In this document: one piece after another, positions 25,240 through 34,876 of the stretch | How positions within the stretch are numbered: the stretch's first letter is position 1 | Layout: every line of letters begins with the position of its first letter | Assembly (NCBI GenBank): GCA_947446575.1 | Contig: CANFHC010000027.1 | Location: forward strand, 1 to 41,470 | Source: Bacteriovoracaceae bacterium | Lineage (GTDB): Bacteria; Bdellovibrionota; Bacteriovoracia; Bacteriovoracales; Bacteriovoracaceae | Direction of reading: 5' to 3' | Length of the DNA: 41,470 nucleotides | The notes under the pieces: generated by a model | What the model saw: only the letters and a program-made list of their open reading frames with translations | Databases searched by the model: none | Told to the model about the DNA's origin: nothing | Translations under genes and position numbers: made by a program

Positions 25240-26316
25240 CTACCTCGTTTTGAGCGTTGAGAGAGCAAGGATTGCTAAACATACGCTAATGATCCAGAAG
25301 CGAACAGTTACTTTCGTTTCCGGCCAGCCAAGTTTTTCAAAGTGATGATGTATCGGAGCCATTTTAAAAACGCGTACTCCGCGAGTTTTAAATGAAGCCA
25401 CTTGAATAATTACCGAGAGTGCTTCCGTAACAAAAATTCCTCCGATAACAACGAAGAGAAATTCTGATTTCGCAAGTACAGCAATCGTTCCAAGTGTACC
25501 TCCCAAAGACAATGAACCTACATCACCCATGAAAATCTGTGCTGGGTAGGAGTTATACCACAAAAAGCCAATTCCTGCACCTATAATAGCCGAAGTTAGC
25601 ACGGTGATCTCACCAATTCCCTCAATGTAGGGAATGTATAAATATTGCGAAAATTCTTTGTGTCCTGTTACATATGTTAAAAAACCTAATGTAGCCGCAC
25701 TAATCATGATTGGACCAATGGCCAAACCATCAAGGCCATCTGTGAGGTTTACAGCGTTACTAAATCCTACGATAACAATTGCACCAAAAAGAACATAGCC
25801 ATAGCCCAAATCCATAACCGGGCTCTTGATAAATGGAAGATATAATTGAGTGTTGATAATGTTTAACTTAACGACGATAAGCATTGCAATAATTGCAGTG
25901 GTAAATTGCCAAGCCAGTTTTCCTTTGGCCGAAACTCCTTTTGTATCTTTTTTCAAAACTTTCAGATAGTCGTCATAAAAGCCCAAAAGAAAATATGAAA
26001 ATGTGACACCTAAGGTTACTTGCAATGGGACAGAAAAAAAGTTTCCACAAAGTAGGGTTGTAACAAAAATACTACCCAGCATAAAAACACCACCCATGGT
26101 TGGTGTTCCTTTTTTCTTAAAATGTGACTCTGGCCCATCTTCACGGATAATTTGACCAAATTGCATGCGCTTCATGAAAGAAATAAAAAGCCTTCCCCAA
26201 AAAATCGAAATGATTGTTCCGAGCAAGAAAGCGAGAAAGGATCTGAAGGTAATATATTTAAAAAGATTAAAAGGTTTTACTAGATGACTGAGGGGATAGA
26301 GTAGATGATAAAGCAT
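25240..26316 (-). CDS. mraY: Phospho-N-acetylmuramoyl-pentapeptide transferase
   Basis: This 358-residue polytopic membrane enzyme has the catalytic GFYDDYLKV region, NAVNLTDGLDGLA, FMGDVGSL and PIHHHFEKLGW (the MraY HHH motif). It transfers phospho-MurNAc-pentapeptide to undecaprenyl phosphate to make lipid I. It ends 5 bases before murD. With murG missing nearby, lipid II must be completed by a gene elsewhere. Confidence 0.97.
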   Translation of the reverse strand: MLYHLLYPLSHLVKPFNLFKYITFRSFLAFLLGTIISIFWGRLFISFMKRMQFGQIIREDGPESHFKKKGTPTMGGVFMLGSIFVTTLLCGNFFSVPLQVTLGVTFSYFLLGFYDDYLKVLKKDTKGVSAKGKLAWQFTTAIIAMLIVVKLNIINTQLYLPFIKSPVMDLGYGYVLFGAIVIVGFSNAVNLTDGLDGLAIGPIMISAATLGFLTYVTGHKEFSQYLYIPYIEGIGEITVLTSAIIGAGIGFLWYNSYPAQIFMGDVGSLSLGGTLGTIAVLAKSEFLFVVIGGIFVTEALSVIIQVASFKTRGVRVFKMAPIHHHFEKLGWPETKVTVRFWIISVCLAILALSTLKTR

Positions 26317-26353
26317 CCTGGCTTTCCTGTGATAGAGTTAAAGTGAACCAACT

Positions 26354-27742
26354 TTAAACTATACTCATCAGGGTCTCTAATTGTAAAGAGCGACTCGCTT
26401 TTACGAAGACATATTTATAATTCTTTCTAATCTTTTTCCATTCTTCGTGAAAATCTTCTTTAACCAGGTACGCGCTCTTGGGACTTTCTAATCCTTGCTG
26501 GTAAAAATCTTTGTAACGGCCAATAAAACTAACATTTTTTATTCCACATGATTTTAAATGCAGAGCTATTTCTTTGTGAAGTTCTTCTGCAAAGATCCCC
26601 AACTCATTCATATCACCCAAAACAAAATAACATTCATCTAAAGATACGCCTTTCTTTTTCATGATATTAACAAATGAATCAATAGAAACTCGCATAGAGC
26701 TTGGATTAGCATTGTAAGCATCAAGAAAAATATTTTCTATCCACTGAGAGCGATTCATTGAAGGCTGTGCATATTCTACTGCTGCAGCCAGGATTTGTGC
26801 TGTTTTTTCAGGAAACATTCTCATGGCAAAAATCGCAGTTCCTGCCAGGTTTTTTAAATTATGATGTTCAAGAATATTATTGTTAGTTATCAACAGTTTT
26901 TTGTCATCAATGTTGATTGTAATTTTATGGCCATCGATTTCAACCTTAGCATCTCCATTTTTTTCACCATAAGTCGTTAATCCTTTTGAAGGAACTAACT
27001 TATTTAAAAAAACATCATCAGCGTTAACTACAAATATCCCAATACCATTCGCATTTTTTAAAACACTGAAATAAAGTGCATTTTTTTCTTTGAAAATATT
27101 TTCGATTGAATGCATGAATTCAATATGAGCGGCACCAATATTGGTAATCATTCCGTGTTCTGGGTGAGCAATCGCACAGAGCTCATTAATCTCGCCCGGA
27201 TGATTCATTCCCATTTCAATGATGGCAATATCGTGTGCATTCGTAATTTTGAAAATTGTAAGAGGAACACCGATATGATTATTTAAATTTCCCTTAGTCG
27301 CTAACACTTTTCCTGGAAACACCGCTTCAAGTAATGATGAAAGCATCTCTTTGTGAGTTGTTTTACCATTAGACCCAGTAATACCGATAATTTTTCTATT
27401 ATCTTTTTTCCCTCTCCATTCTGTTATGTATAGAGAAGCGAGTTCTTGAATGAAATTTAATGTTTCAGTCACTTCAATAAATAATACTTTTGGATGAGCA
27501 ATTGAAAGCTGCTCTATGATTAGAAAGCGGTCGTGTTTAGCGGTGTATACAACAACTCTGGCCCCAAGTTCTAAAACATGTTCTACGTAATTAAATCCGT
27601 CAAAGTTTTCGCCGTGAAGCGCAACAAACGTCTCACCTTTTTTAAAATTTCTTGAGTCGGTGTTAATAACTAACTCAGCATCTGTTGGACCAGTTAACTT
27701 CAAAACAGTTGTCATTTGAGGAAAAAAACGATTGTTTAGCAT
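26354..27742 (-). CDS. murF: UDP-MurNAc-tripeptide--D-alanyl-D-alanine ligase
   Basis: This 462-residue Mur ligase has an intact P-loop G123-S-N-G-K127-T-T, IIEMGMNHPGEI, MITNIGAAHIEFM and FLDAYNANPSSM. It adds D-Ala-D-Ala to the tripeptide. The D-Ala-D-Ala ligase gene (ddl), often in this cluster, is not present in the window. It starts one base after the murE stop, so the two are coupled. Confidence 0.96.
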   Translation of the reverse strand: MLNNRFFPQMTTVLKLTGPTDAELVINTDSRNFKKGETFVALHGENFDGFNYVEHVLELGARVVVYTAKHDRFLIIEQLSIAHPKVLFIEVTETLNFIQELASLYITEWRGKKDNRKIIGITGSNGKTTHKEMLSSLLEAVFPGKVLATKGNLNNHIGVPLTIFKITNAHDIAIIEMGMNHPGEINELCAIAHPEHGMITNIGAAHIEFMHSIENIFKEKNALYFSVLKNANGIGIFVVNADDVFLNKLVPSKGLTTYGEKNGDAKVEIDGHKITINIDDKKLLITNNNILEHHNLKNLAGTAIFAMRMFPEKTAQILAAAVEYAQPSMNRSQWIENIFLDAYNANPSSMRVSIDSFVNIMKKKGVSLDECYFVLGDMNELGIFAEELHKEIALHLKSCGIKNVSFIGRYKDFYQQGLESPKSAYLVKEDFHEEWKKIRKNYKYVFVKASRSLQLETLMSIV

Positions 27743-27743
27743 T

Positions 27744-29174
27744 CTATATTCCAGTCTTAAAATTCATCACTACATTAAAATCACTAAAGGGATGCTTCAC
27801 ACCCTTTATTTCCTGATATTCTTCGTGCCCCTTGCCAGCTATTAACACTATTTCTTTTTTTCCAATAGATTCTAGGGCAGCATGAATTGCTTTTTGTCGA
27901 TCAACGACTGCTTCATAACTATTTTTTATTCCAGCAAGAATATCAATAATAATATCTTCGGGTGCTTCATCTCTTGGATTATCAGAAGTCACTATTATTT
28001 TATTTGCGAAATCTGAAACTGCTTTTCCCATGAGAGGGCGTTTCGTTTTATCACGATTTCCACCACAACCAAAAACAACAGTTAGTGAATGATCCGGGAA
28101 AGCATTTTTAATTGCGTTGCCAATATTTACCAAAGCATCTGGCGTATGAGCATAATCAACAATGGCAAAATTGTTTTCTTCTAATTCAATTATAGAAAAT
28201 CTTCCCAATGGAGTTATAATCTTTTTAAGAGGAATGTTTTTTAATTTGTCTTCACCAAATAATTCTTCATTTAACTGCAATGCGACTTCAGCATTACTTT
28301 GGTTGTATGAGGAATGATAAAAAAGAGGGCGCTCTTCTAAAGATTTACCGTAGCCTCTTTCGTCTAATGTTTTGGCAATTTTTATCTTTGTGTTTGGTTC
28401 ACTTTTTAAGATCAATTCATTTAATTCTCTCTCTTGAGCTGGAATTAAAAGGAAATTCTTTTCTTTTAAATACTTCGATTCAATTAATAGCTTAGCTTTA
28501 AAATATTCTTCCATCGTTCGGTGGTAATCGAGATGGTCTTGGGAAAAGCTCGTCCATGCCGCTGCCTCAAGCTTAATATCAAATAAACGATCTTGAACAA
28601 GTGCATGAGAGCTAACTTCCATAAAACAAACTTCGTAAATATCCTGAAAACGATGAATGAGTTTTCTCATTTCCACATAAGAAGGTGTCGTTGATTCAAT
28701 GTCTTTTATCAATGCACCATTCACATCTTGCACGCCGATGGTACCGATAGAAATAGCAGGATGCCCAATTAATGATGAAATTTGCATCGCAAGATTAACC
28801 GTCGTCGTTTTGCCATTGGTTCCCGTTACTCCTACGATTTTCAATGTGTTTTTGTTAGGAAAAAGTTCATCTAATATTATTTTTTGAACTTTTAGAAAAT
28901 CTTCGGACTTTATAAAGACTACGTCGTCGTTTTTAACAATTTCTGCTGATTCAAAATTTAAAATGAGTAAGCCGGGTGTTGCACCTTCCATTCTTTTTTG
29001 AAAACTCACAATTGATTTTTCTTCACGTAGATTTATTTTATAAAAAATAACATCGTTTTTCGAAGAGTTTTGTAGGTTTGTTGAGATATTTGTAAAAACA
29101 GCCCCAGACTCACTAATACTATTTTTTGATTGGATAGAATCATTTATGAGAGTTATTAGATTTTTTTTATTCAT
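27744..29174 (-). CDS. murE: UDP-MurNAc-Ala-Glu--meso-diaminopimelate ligase
   Basis: This 476-residue Mur ligase has the intact P-loop G118-T-N-G-K122-T-T, the FMEVSSHAL segment and DHLDYH. The DNPR motif in SDNPRDEAPEDII selects meso-diaminopimelate over lysine, so the wall should be of the usual Gram-negative type. GKGHEEYQ closes the C-terminal domain. Its ATG lies inside the 3' end of ftsI (8-base overlap). Confidence 0.96.
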   Translation of the reverse strand: MNKKNLITLINDSIQSKNSISESGAVFTNISTNLQNSSKNDVIFYKINLREEKSIVSFQKRMEGATPGLLILNFESAEIVKNDDVVFIKSEDFLKVQKIILDELFPNKNTLKIVGVTGTNGKTTTVNLAMQISSLIGHPAISIGTIGVQDVNGALIKDIESTTPSYVEMRKLIHRFQDIYEVCFMEVSSHALVQDRLFDIKLEAAAWTSFSQDHLDYHRTMEEYFKAKLLIESKYLKEKNFLLIPAQERELNELILKSEPNTKIKIAKTLDERGYGKSLEERPLFYHSSYNQSNAEVALQLNEELFGEDKLKNIPLKKIITPLGRFSIIELEENNFAIVDYAHTPDALVNIGNAIKNAFPDHSLTVVFGCGGNRDKTKRPLMGKAVSDFANKIIVTSDNPRDEAPEDIIIDILAGIKNSYEAVVDRQKAIHAALESIGKKEIVLIAGKGHEEYQEIKGVKHPFSDFNVVMNFKTGI

Positions 29175-31143
29175 AATTTGGTGGTGAGTATTCTAGTTTA
29201 ATTACTAAATCATTTGTTAATGGAGTTCCTGGCATTGGCGATTGACTCGATACAACCCCCATACCTTTATGAATCAGGTGTAGATTCATTTTATTCCCTA
29301 AGTTTGTTGTAGAAATTTTATCTAGCCCAACTAAGTTCGGAACAACGTTTGGGTCAAACGATCTAGTGGCCGAAGATTTCTCTTGAACCATATCGATATT
29401 GTTTTTTATTTTTTTTAAATCCAATTCTTTTTCAGCTGTCACATCAGATTCGGCAAGCTTGCTAATGTCTTTGTTTTTATAAAGCATGTACTGCGCGAGG
29501 TTTTTAAAAACCGGGCCCGCGACGGCTGCTCCGTAATAGCCTCCAACTTTAGGATTATCGATATAGACGTAAATTACGAAGCGTCGATCTACATTTACTG
29601 GAAACCCTATAAACCCCGAAATATATCCGTGGTATCCACCATGGCCATCAATTCTTTGCGCTGTTGCTGTTTTCCCCGCAATTTTAAAATGCGGTATTTG
29701 AACTGGAACCCCTGTTCCTTTTTCCACAACTCCAACAAGTGCCGTGGTTAAATCTTCACTTGTTTTTGGGGCAAAAACTCTCATGCGCTTTTTCAATTGA
29801 TGATCATTTTCAGGTTCAAGTTCTGCTACATGAGTTTGATCTTTCTTTATTAAAGTCGGGCGAATATATTCCCCCCCATTAGCAATTGCCCCATATGCTG
29901 CGAGCATTTGAACACCAGTAACTGCAATTCCTTGGCCAAAACTCATATTACTTAAACTTAGTGGCGTGACATTGTCTGCTTCAGTAAATATCCCACGCGA
30001 TTCCCCTGGGACTTCAATTCCTGTTTTTTCCCCGAAGTTTAATGATTTCAAAGTTTCTTTAAATTTTGGGAAAGTTAAATCAAACGCAATTTTAGTTGTT
30101 CCAACATTTGAAGAAAATTTAATGATGTCAGAAACAGACAACCATTCATATCTTTCGTGTGACTCTGCCTCTGAAATAATATGGCCATCTACTTTCATAT
30201 GACCCTGTTCACAATAATAATTTGAATCAAGCTTAGCAACTTTGTGCTCAAACGCAGAAGCAACTGTGAAAAGCTTAAAAGCAGATCCTGGCTCAAATGG
30301 ATCAGTGGCAAAAGCTAGTTTTCTATGCTCGGGAGAGGAAGACTTTACGTCATTTGGATCAAAGGCTGGATAGTTCGCAATTGCTAGAATTTCCCCGGTA
30401 GCCGCATCTAAAACACCTACTCCACCTTTATCTGCAGAATGTTTAATAACTGCTTCTTTTAAATATTTTTCCGCCATCCCCTGGATGTCTTTATCGATTG
30501 TTAGGTATATATCTTTTGCTTGAGCTGTCATGTCTTGATGACTTTCAAATTTTATCGCTCTACCCTTGTTGTCAATTGTATATTTTAGAGTAACAGGATT
30601 TCCCCTAAGCTCTTTGTCGTAAAGATGCTCGAGACCTGCGAGACCTGAATTATCTAATCCTACAAAACCTAAAGTTTGAGCGAGCATTTCATGATTTGGG
30701 TATGTTCGCTCTGGAACGCTTTCAATAAAAATTCCTTTCAACTCTTTAACTTGTTCAACTTGATCTTTAGATAAGCGTAACTTTCTCCCTACCCAAGTAA
30801 ATTTTTTGCGCTTATTAACAGCAGACATCATTTCACGGTATGAAATTTCTGGAATTATTTTTGATAATTTTTTATAAACAGATTTATCCCCATTTGTAGA
30901 TTTGGGAATTGTGAAAATGCTATAAGTTTGAACATTTAGTGCTAATGGATTCCCTTCGCGATCGTAAATGTTTCCACGCTTAGGATAGACTGTTGCCTGT
31001 CTTAAAAATTGAGAATTTGCTCTGATAATTAAATCACCAGCATCAATTAATTGAACTTTAAATGCTTTCCCTAAAACAAAAAAAAAGAACAGGCAAAAAC
31101 ATGTAAAGACAAAGATAATTCTATTTTTTTCAACTCTATTCAT
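29167..31143 (-). CDS. ftsI: Septal transpeptidase FtsI (PBP3) with PASTA domain
   Basis: This 658-residue class B penicillin-binding protein has one N-terminal transmembrane helix (about 9-26), the PBP dimer domain, and a transpeptidase domain with S287-x-x-K290 and S344-x-N346. A C-terminal PASTA domain follows (about 605-658). The third active-site motif, normally KTG, reads K491-T-A493. It crosslinks septal peptidoglycan together with FtsW. The PASTA tail is unlike E. coli FtsI but known in other lineages. The gene overlaps murE by 8 bases. Confidence 0.96.
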   Translation of the reverse strand: MNRVEKNRIIFVFTCFCLFFFFVLGKAFKVQLIDAGDLIIRANSQFLRQATVYPKRGNIYDREGNPLALNVQTYSIFTIPKSTNGDKSVYKKLSKIIPEISYREMMSAVNKRKKFTWVGRKLRLSKDQVEQVKELKGIFIESVPERTYPNHEMLAQTLGFVGLDNSGLAGLEHLYDKELRGNPVTLKYTIDNKGRAIKFESHQDMTAQAKDIYLTIDKDIQGMAEKYLKEAVIKHSADKGGVGVLDAATGEILAIANYPAFDPNDVKSSSPEHRKLAFATDPFEPGSAFKLFTVASAFEHKVAKLDSNYYCEQGHMKVDGHIISEAESHERYEWLSVSDIIKFSSNVGTTKIAFDLTFPKFKETLKSLNFGEKTGIEVPGESRGIFTEADNVTPLSLSNMSFGQGIAVTGVQMLAAYGAIANGGEYIRPTLIKKDQTHVAELEPENDHQLKKRMRVFAPKTSEDLTTALVGVVEKGTGVPVQIPHFKIAGKTATAQRIDGHGGYHGYISGFIGFPVNVDRRFVIYVYIDNPKVGGYYGAAVAGPVFKNLAQYMLYKNKDISKLAESDVTAEKELDLKKIKNNIDMVQEKSSATRSFDPNVVPNLVGLDKISTTNLGNKMNLHLIHKGMGVVSSQSPMPGTPLTNDLVIKLEYSPPNYE

Positions 31144-31162
31144 AAATACCCAACACTAAAAT

Positions 31163-31480
31163 CTAAGGAATAACAATAATCTGATCTTGTTTTGGTTGAT
31201 CAAGATGATGAGCAACTGCTAGTCGTCGCAGTCTATCAGTAGAGAGCATTCGTGCATTTTTTGCTTTGAGCTCTTTGTTGTCCAACAAAACTTTTTCAAT
31301 GTCATGGTTTGATTTTGTTATTTTATAATCCATTTCAACGTTTTTCATTCTGAATAAAACGAAAAGGATTGCTAGTGTTGTAAAAGATAAAAATATGGGA
31401 AAGCCTTGGGAGCTAAAAATAACTTCCTTAATCTTTTTTCCAAATTGCATCTTCTCTGCGGATTTTTTTCCTGAGGCCAT
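31163..31480 (-). CDS. ftsL: FtsL-like cell division protein
   Basis: This 105-residue protein has a basic N-terminus, one transmembrane helix (about residues 28-44) and a periplasmic leucine-zipper-like coiled coil ending near residue 90. This topology and its place between rsmH and ftsI fit FtsL, a regulator of FtsW/FtsI activation. Sequence conservation in this family is low. AAGGA lies 6 bases before the ATG at 31480, so that start is preferred to the GTG two codons earlier. Confidence 0.8.
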   Translation of the reverse strand: MASGKKSAEKMQFGKKIKEVIFSSQGFPIFLSFTTLAILFVLFRMKNVEMDYKITKSNHDIEKVLLDNKELKAKNARMLSTDRLRRLAVAHHLDQPKQDQIIVIP

Positions 31481-31493
31481 AATCACTCCTTGA

Positions 31494-32477
31494 TTATTCT
31501 TGCCGGAACTCTTTCTTATATTTGTTCTTATCTTTTTTAAATTCTGTTCTTTCCAACACTCTTAGTTTAGCACTTCTTGAACGAGAATTGTCGAAAATTT
31601 CTTCTTCCGAAGGAACGATAGGTTTTTTTGTTAAAATATGTACCGGGAGCTCGGTGCTTTCACTGGCATCTTTAAAAAGATTTTTTACAATGCGATCTTC
31701 GAGAGAGTGAAAACTAATAATGGCCAAGCGACCACCAATTTTCAACAATGGTATTAGGTGAGTGATTGTGTCGGTTAAAACTTCAAGCTCCCGATTTACT
31801 TCAAGCCTAAGAGCTTGAAATACTCGAGTAGAAGGGTTGGTTTTTCCATGTCGCTGTTCTTTGGGGTAGCAATGAAAAATTATATTTTCCAAATCTTTGG
31901 TCGTGCTGATTCGTTTGGCTTTTCTTTCTTCAACAATTTTAGCTGCAATTCTTTTGGCATACTTCTCTTCACCGTACTCGGTGAAAATTTTAAAAAGTTT
32001 CTCTTCTCGATACTCATTAACAATTTCTTCCGCTGTTAAAAAAGCATCCGAAGTGTAATTCATCCTCATGTCGAGAGGTCCATCAAAGCGAAATGAAAAG
32101 CCTCTGCCAGCTTCATCGAAGTGGTGAGACGAAACTCCCAGATCTAATAATATTCCTTGAAAACCGCCTTTTTCAAAAACTTCCGGACAAGATTCAATGG
32201 CGATGCCTGGAAAACGAACAAAATTGGTATTAAATAATTTAATCCGTCCGCTCATTTTTTCATTTAAAATTCGAGCTTCACCATTTTTAAGCGCGTCTGG
32301 ATCTTGGTCTGTAGATCGCACTTGAAAAAGTGGGTCGCGGTATAAAAATTCAAAGGAGTGTCCACCACCTCCAAAAGTTAAGTCTGCAAAATAGGCAATT
32401 TCTCCCTTTGGAGCATTCTCCGTTAAAGTGTCAATGCACTCTTTTTTTAAAACAGAATAGTGTTTGGTGTAACTCAT
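31494..32477 (-). CDS. rsmH: 16S rRNA m4C1402 methyltransferase
   Basis: This 327-residue SAM methyltransferase has ADLTFGGGGHS (motif I), LLDLGVSSHHFDEAGRGFSFRFDGPLDMRM (long family signature) and RVFQALRLEVN. RsmH (MraW) methylates N4 of C1402 in 16S rRNA. In most bacteria mraZ precedes it; here mtnP does, 7 bases upstream. The ribosome binding site is AAGAGA before the ATG. Confidence 0.97.
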   Translation of the reverse strand: MSYTKHYSVLKKECIDTLTENAPKGEIAYFADLTFGGGGHSFEFLYRDPLFQVRSTDQDPDALKNGEARILNEKMSGRIKLFNTNFVRFPGIAIESCPEVFEKGGFQGILLDLGVSSHHFDEAGRGFSFRFDGPLDMRMNYTSDAFLTAEEIVNEYREEKLFKIFTEYGEEKYAKRIAAKIVEERKAKRISTTKDLENIIFHCYPKEQRHGKTNPSTRVFQALRLEVNRELEVLTDTITHLIPLLKIGGRLAIISFHSLEDRIVKNLFKDASESTELPVHILTKKPIVPSEEEIFDNSRSRSAKLRVLERTEFKKDKNKYKKEFRQE

Positions 32478-32484
32478 TTTCTCT

Positions 32485-33330
32485 TTATCTCATCAACACA
32501 GAAAGCATTCGCTCTTGATCTGCTGTCATTTTTTCTGGCTTTGATAAAACAGAATATGTGTTTTCTTTTTTAAATGAAAAAAGATTTCCATTTAGTTTTG
32601 GAATTAACTTTTTCAATACTGCATGGGCTTGTTGGTTATTAGTGGCCATAACTTTCATAATTTCTTCTAATGTACAGTGTTCTTCTTTCCAACAATCGTA
32701 ATCGGTAACCATTGCAATAGAGGCGTAGGCCATTCCAGCTTCTTTTGCTAGATATGCTTCTGGTACGTTGGTCATTCCAATAACACTTGCTCCAAAACTT
32801 CTATAGATATTTGATTCTGCTTTTGATGAAAACTGTGGGCCCTCAATACAAATATAAGAACCACCAACACCATGCTTTACGCCAACTTCTTTACAAGCGT
32901 CGACTATCATTTGTTGTAATTCTTTTTCTACAGGTTCAGCCACAGAAGTATGTCCAACAAACCCATTATTAAAAAATGTGCGTTCTCTTTTTCCCTTAGT
33001 CCAGTCAATGAATTGATCAACAACTACAAACGTTGTCGGTGGGTATTCTTCTTTTAGTGATCCAACTGCAGATACAGAAATGAGGTATTCAACTCCCAAT
33101 TCTTTAAGTGCGAATATATTAGCGCGGTAATTAACATCACTCGGTGTAAAAGAATGGTGCTTTCCGTGGCGTGGAAGAAAGAAAAATGTAACTCCATTTA
33201 ATTTCGCTTCAATGATCTCTGAACTGGGATTTCCAAAAGGAGTAGAAACGGTGTGTTCTCTTACGACTTCAATTCCTTCGATTTTATAAACACCACTACC
33301 ACCAATCACTCCAATCTTAATTGCACTCAT
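32485..33330 (-). CDS. mtnP: S-methyl-5'-thioadenosine phosphorylase
   Basis: This 281-residue PNP/MTAP family 2 enzyme has the phosphate loop GVIGGSGVY, PRHGKHHSFTPSDVNYRANIFAL (substrate and phosphate contacts), CIEGPQFSS and GMTNVPEAYLA. It splits methylthioadenosine to adenine and methylthioribose 1-phosphate, recycling a by-product of polyamine or SAM metabolism. The ATG at 33330 has AGAGGA 4 bases upstream; the frame extends 21 codons further but without support. It appears to head the dcw transcript, an unusual partner for rsmH. Confidence 0.93.
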   Translation of the reverse strand: MSAIKIGVIGGSGVYKIEGIEVVREHTVSTPFGNPSSEIIEAKLNGVTFFFLPRHGKHHSFTPSDVNYRANIFALKELGVEYLISVSAVGSLKEEYPPTTFVVVDQFIDWTKGKRERTFFNNGFVGHTSVAEPVEKELQQMIVDACKEVGVKHGVGGSYICIEGPQFSSKAESNIYRSFGASVIGMTNVPEAYLAKEAGMAYASIAMVTDYDCWKEEHCTLEEIMKVMATNNQQAHAVLKKLIPKLNGNLFSFKKENTYSVLSKPEKMTADQERMLSVLMR

Positions 33331-33683
33331 ATTTTCCTCTGCGCTGTTTGACATTATTTCAAAAACTTTAAAGGATTTTACGATGAATGACACTCAATTG
33401 AAAACATCGAATTTTTCTTATCGGGATTAACTTCCGACATCGTTTTTTAGAAGTATCTCTCAATAATATTCATCTAAACATGATCCTATTTCTCGAGTCT
33501 GTTAGCTTAAAAATTCCAAATAAATTACTATAGTTTCTCCTAGTTTCAATCATATGAGTGCAAGAGACGTTTAGATTTATTGTTCCTTGTTGCATTTATG
33601 GGTACTCTTTAGGTAACGTTTTTAGAAGATATTAGTGTTTTATTTGGCACTACGGCAAATGAAGCAATTAGAGTTTTTAAAAA
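33331..33683. other. Gene-free divergent intergenic region
   Basis: These 353 AT-rich bases lie between mtnP and the lipase-like gene. I see no mraZ remnant. A 15-codon plus-strand frame (33383-33430) has AAGGA seven bases before its ATG but no other support. No promoter is convincing on either side. Confidence 0.4.
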
Positions 33684-34871
33684 ATGAACGCATTAAACGC
33701 TTTTTCAGAATCCTATTCGCATTATCGCTCTCGTATAAAAAAGAGCCGTGATGTGCTTTCTTATGCAAGGTCTACGACTCTTGAAGAATTAGTTTTTAAT
33801 ATTCAAAAAATTAAATCAACACACACTAAAAAAGATTTTTTAAAATCAATACTGACAATGACCACTTCGGGCATCTGGGTTAGTCGATCTGCTTTTGTTG
33901 TATTAAAATCTTTTTTTGATATCCGCCAACTCGAAAATAAAAATCTAAATAGTGGAAGAGCTCAAGAAATATTAGCAAGCGTCATTAATAAACAAACAGT
34001 CGAAGCTGCTGATTCAGAAATTTTTAAAACAATTTACGCTGAAGTAACTCACACCCATTTAAACCAGAACTATAAAACAGCTCTTCTTGTTCCTAAAACA
34101 GATGTCACGATTGTGTTAGTCTCAGGTGTGCTTAATGAAATTTTTTCTACTCCCGCTTTCCAGCGAGGAGCTGAAAATCTCTTGGACGAATACAATATTA
34201 AACATATTGCCCCAACAGTAGATGGGAAAAAAGGATCGCGAGAAAACGCTATTCTTTTAAAAAAACAAATTAAGGCATACACCGAAGAAAATCCTAACGA
34301 AAAACTTTGGTTCTTCTGTTTTTCTAAAGGTGGGATTGATACTCTTCACTTTTTAAAATCTGAAGGCGAAGATCTTTCTCCCAATATCCAAGGGTTCTCA
34401 TTTATTGCTACTCCAATAATGGGAAGCGATCATGTGAATAACAAGATTTTAAGATTGGTAAATACTTTCAGCCGTATTCCCGAAGAAGTCTCTAAACGAT
34501 TTCTTGGAAAAAAAGTCGACATCCTCGCTAAAGAATTGCAAAAATCACTTTCTCGCTCTTACCGCGAAAGCTGGTTTAAAAAGCATCATAAAAATCTTCC
34601 CAAAACACCTTTTTATACGGCAATTGCGTTTGAGTCCAAGTGGCATAAAAGCCATGTATGGATGATGATGACTAAAGCTTTTTTTAGAAGCCAAAAATCA
34701 AATGACGGCGTAGTTGATGTTGAAAATGCACAATTTCCCAATTACTTTAACGGTATTAATCTTGGAGTTCTTGAAGGACATCATTTGGTTGGAAGTAGAT
34801 CAAGCTTTTACGATCAAGAGGCACTTATGAAGGCTCATCTTATTTTTCTCAACTATAAAAAATTGCTCTAA
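33684..34871 (+). CDS. Alpha/beta-hydrolase (lipase/esterase-like)
   Basis: In this 395-residue protein the second half looks like an alpha/beta hydrolase: the nucleophile elbow WFFCFSKGGID has Ser followed by Lys-Gly-Gly, NDGVVDVENAQF is a typical region near the catalytic acid, and EGHHLVGSR supplies the histidine. The first 130 residues are basic and unrecognised. No signal peptide is clear, although the hydrophobic stretch near 60-80 could be a membrane contact. Substrate is unknown; a lipid ester is a reasonable guess for this organism. No Shine-Dalgarno precedes the ATG. It converges on mglA. Confidence 0.7.
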   Translation: MNALNAFSESYSHYRSRIKKSRDVLSYARSTTLEELVFNIQKIKSTHTKKDFLKSILTMTTSGIWVSRSAFVVLKSFFDIRQLENKNLNSGRAQEILASVINKQTVEAADSEIFKTIYAEVTHTHLNQNYKTALLVPKTDVTIVLVSGVLNEIFSTPAFQRGAENLLDEYNIKHIAPTVDGKKGSRENAILLKKQIKAYTEENPNEKLWFFCFSKGGIDTLHFLKSEGEDLSPNIQGFSFIATPIMGSDHVNNKILRLVNTFSRIPEEVSKRFLGKKVDILAKELQKSLSRSYRESWFKKHHKNLPKTPFYTAIAFESKWHKSHVWMMMTKAFFRSQKSNDGVVDVENAQFPNYFNGINLGVLEGHHLVGSRSSFYDQEALMKAHLIFLNYKKLL

Positions 34872-34876
34872 TTTCC

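Noticed and set aside
33383-33430. 15-codon frame with a Shine-Dalgarno-like AAGGA
   Set aside because: It is too short to call on one ribosome site alone. It has no conserved context, and it lies in AT-rich DNA where such matches are expected.
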